Assembly: GCA_947624945.1 (NCBI GenBank)
Contig: CANQMJ010000081.1
Coordinates: 1 to 10,830 of the forward strand
Direction: 5' to 3'
DNA: 10,830 nucleotides
Source: an uncultured Clostridia bacterium
GTDB lineage: Bacteria > Bacillota > Clostridia > Oscillospirales > CAG-272
Position 1 is the stretch's first letter. Every line of letters starts with the position of its first letter. Positions 9,844-10,830 of the stretch are shown here, piece by piece. The position numbers and the translations under genes were made by a program. The notes below the pieces were generated by a model. That model worked only from the letters and a program-made list of their open reading frames with translations. It was not told where the DNA came from and searched no databases.

Positions 9844-10830
9844 ATGAAAAATCAACTGCTCGTATACACGCGCACGCCGCTCGACAGCGCCGTTTACTCC
9901 GAAAAGCTCGCTTACAGCATGCATCTCGCGCTCGATACCGGCGACGGCTTTCACGCGCTGAATCACAACTACGGCGTGCTTTTTGCCAAGGCGAAGGAAA
10001 ACGAAAACGGCACTCTCGACGCGATGTGTCTCGATCTGCCGTACATATTCCGCCTGCACGGAGGCGGCTTCGGCGTGCTCGCCGTCCGCGTGCATCCCGA
10101 AAACGGCGCCGCCGTCCCCGACAAGAGCTCGCGCGGCTCCGTCCTCGTGTTCACGACCGATAACCTCGTCGAATACGAGCACAAGCATCCGCTTCTGCTC
10201 TCCGACTCGACTATAACGAACGTGTCCTGCGAGCCCGACAAAAACGGCGTCACCTACACCGTGCGCTGGCGCGACGGCTACGGCTGCCACGAGGGCGTGA
10301 CCGACGATTTCACCGCCGTCAGAGGCGCGCACGAGATCGAGACGGACATATTCACCGCCGCGCGCATCGACGTGTCAAGTATCGAGGGCGCGCGTCCGCG
10401 CAACACGGTTTCGCTCACCGACAGTGAGGCCGACTACGTTTACCGTAAACTGACGACGCCGCACAACATCGCCATCGACATCCCCGCCGAGGTCGAGGCG
10501 AAGTCGCCGGACGATCTGTATAATATTCGCGTAACGTCTCACTACAGCGACGGCACGACGGCACAGAAGCGTCTCGACTTCTATGACGAGGACAACGTCG
10601 ACTTCTCGCGTCCGGGAACGTACACGGTGCACGGGCGCGTCCACCGCGACAGGTACGAGTTCCCCATATCCTACGACCGCGCCGACCCCTGTATCGGATA
10701 TTGGCAGGGTCACTATTACTTCATCGCCACCAACGACCGCGACGGCAACAATTCGATCTCAATTCGCCGCGCCGACAGCATACCCGCGCTCGCGACGTCG
10801 CAGGAGGTCGAAATACTCAATACGCGCATG
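9844..10830 (+). CDS. GH43-like glycoside hydrolase, 5' part (runs off the window)
   Basis: The reading frame is open from ATG 9844 to the last base (329 codons) and continues beyond. AAAGGA (9828-9833) is the ribosome site. The N-terminus MKNQLLVYTRTPLDSAVYSEKLAYSMHLAL shows no signal peptide, so the enzyme is probably cytoplasmic and would act on imported oligosaccharides. The start, with HLAL..TGDGFHALNHNYGVLFAKA, resembles the five-bladed propeller beginnings of GH43-type arabinosidases/xylosidases. Residues about 200-275, including YNIRVTSHYSDGTT and the strands after it, look like an immunoglobulin-like insert. The chain then returns to propeller-type sequence at DPCIGYWQGHYYFIATNDRDGNNSISIRRA. 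Catalytic residues cannot all be assigned from the fragment, and the exact substrate is unknown. Confidence 0.75.
   Translation, partial: MKNQLLVYTRTPLDSAVYSEKLAYSMHLALDTGDGFHALNHNYGVLFAKAKENENGTLDAMCLDLPYIFRLHGGGFGVLAVRVHPENGAAVPDKSSRGSVLVFTTDNLVEYEHKHPLLLSDSTITNVSCEPDKNGVTYTVRWRDGYGCHEGVTDDFTAVRGAHEIETDIFTAARIDVSSIEGARPRNTVSLTDSEADYVYRKLTTPHNIAIDIPAEVEAKSPDDLYNIRVTSHYSDGTTAQKRLDFYDEDNVDFSRPGTYTVHGRVHRDRYEFPISYDRADPCIGYWQGHYYFIATNDRDGNNSISIRRADSIPALATSQEVEILNTRM

Noticed and set aside
9774..10332. ORFs in other frames over the glycosidase region (for example 9774-10163 plus, 9796-10332 minus)
   Set aside because: They are Arg/Ala-rich shadow frames; the frame from 9844 has a promoter, a ribosome site and recognisable GH43-like sequence to the window end.
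1..10830. tRNA, rRNA, CRISPR array, phage or transposase genes
   Set aside because: None was found: no regularly spaced repeats with unique spacers, no cloverleaf and no transposase or integrase motif on either strand.

Overview
The window reads as chromosomal DNA from an anaerobic Clostridia-type Firmicute, probably a GC-rich gut lineage that I cannot name. This rests on strong AGGAGG-type ribosome sites, TTGACA-17-TATAAT promoters, GC-rich coding regions beside AT-rich promoter regions, TTG and GTG starts, and the gene content. No phage, integrase, transposase, tRNA, rRNA or CRISPR was found.

Layout, left to right. (1) 1-427: a composite intergenic element (R1 copy 1) with a conserved 81-nt structured core and an outward promoter, then a second promoter and a palindromic operator. 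(2) 428-2704: a two-gene ABC-2 exporter (NatA-like ATPase, NatB-like permease) whose genes are separated by a tandem-hairpin repeat. (3) 2705-3258: repeats and palindromes, a consensus promoter, and a leader with alternative hairpins and a 24-codon ORF. (4) 3259-4557: O-acetylhomoserine sulfhydrylase (metY). (5) 4558-6218: metY terminator, then promoter, attenuator-like hairpin and MATE exporter gene. (6) 6219-7125: 907 bp without a recognisable gene but dense in structure: a terminator, a 21-bp inverted repeat pair bracketing about 513 bp, R1 copy 2, a 57-bp unit present twice, and several palindromes. (7) 7126-9047, minus strand: an ECF sigma factor and a membrane-anchored partner that is probably its anti-sigma factor. 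(8) 9164-9684, minus strand: a YefM-YoeB type antitoxin-toxin pair. (9) 9844-end: the first 329 codons of a GH43-like glycosidase, divergent from the toxin-antitoxin operon and cut by the window edge.

The genes do not form one pathway. They are housekeeping or accessory modules: export, methionine synthesis, drug efflux, envelope signalling, stress/maintenance and plant-polysaccharide use. The most unusual content is between genes. The two R1 copies differ at 12 of 81 core positions by hand count, all in loops or linkers and none in the three proposed stems, and a possible loop-loop contact is kept through a G-U pair. One R1 copy carries a 57-bp unit that the other lacks, giving an empty and a filled site in the same window. 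A second repeat family shows compensatory substitutions in both of its hairpins. These are the best candidates for undescribed structured RNAs or small mobile repeats. All structures were found by eye; no folding or database search was run.
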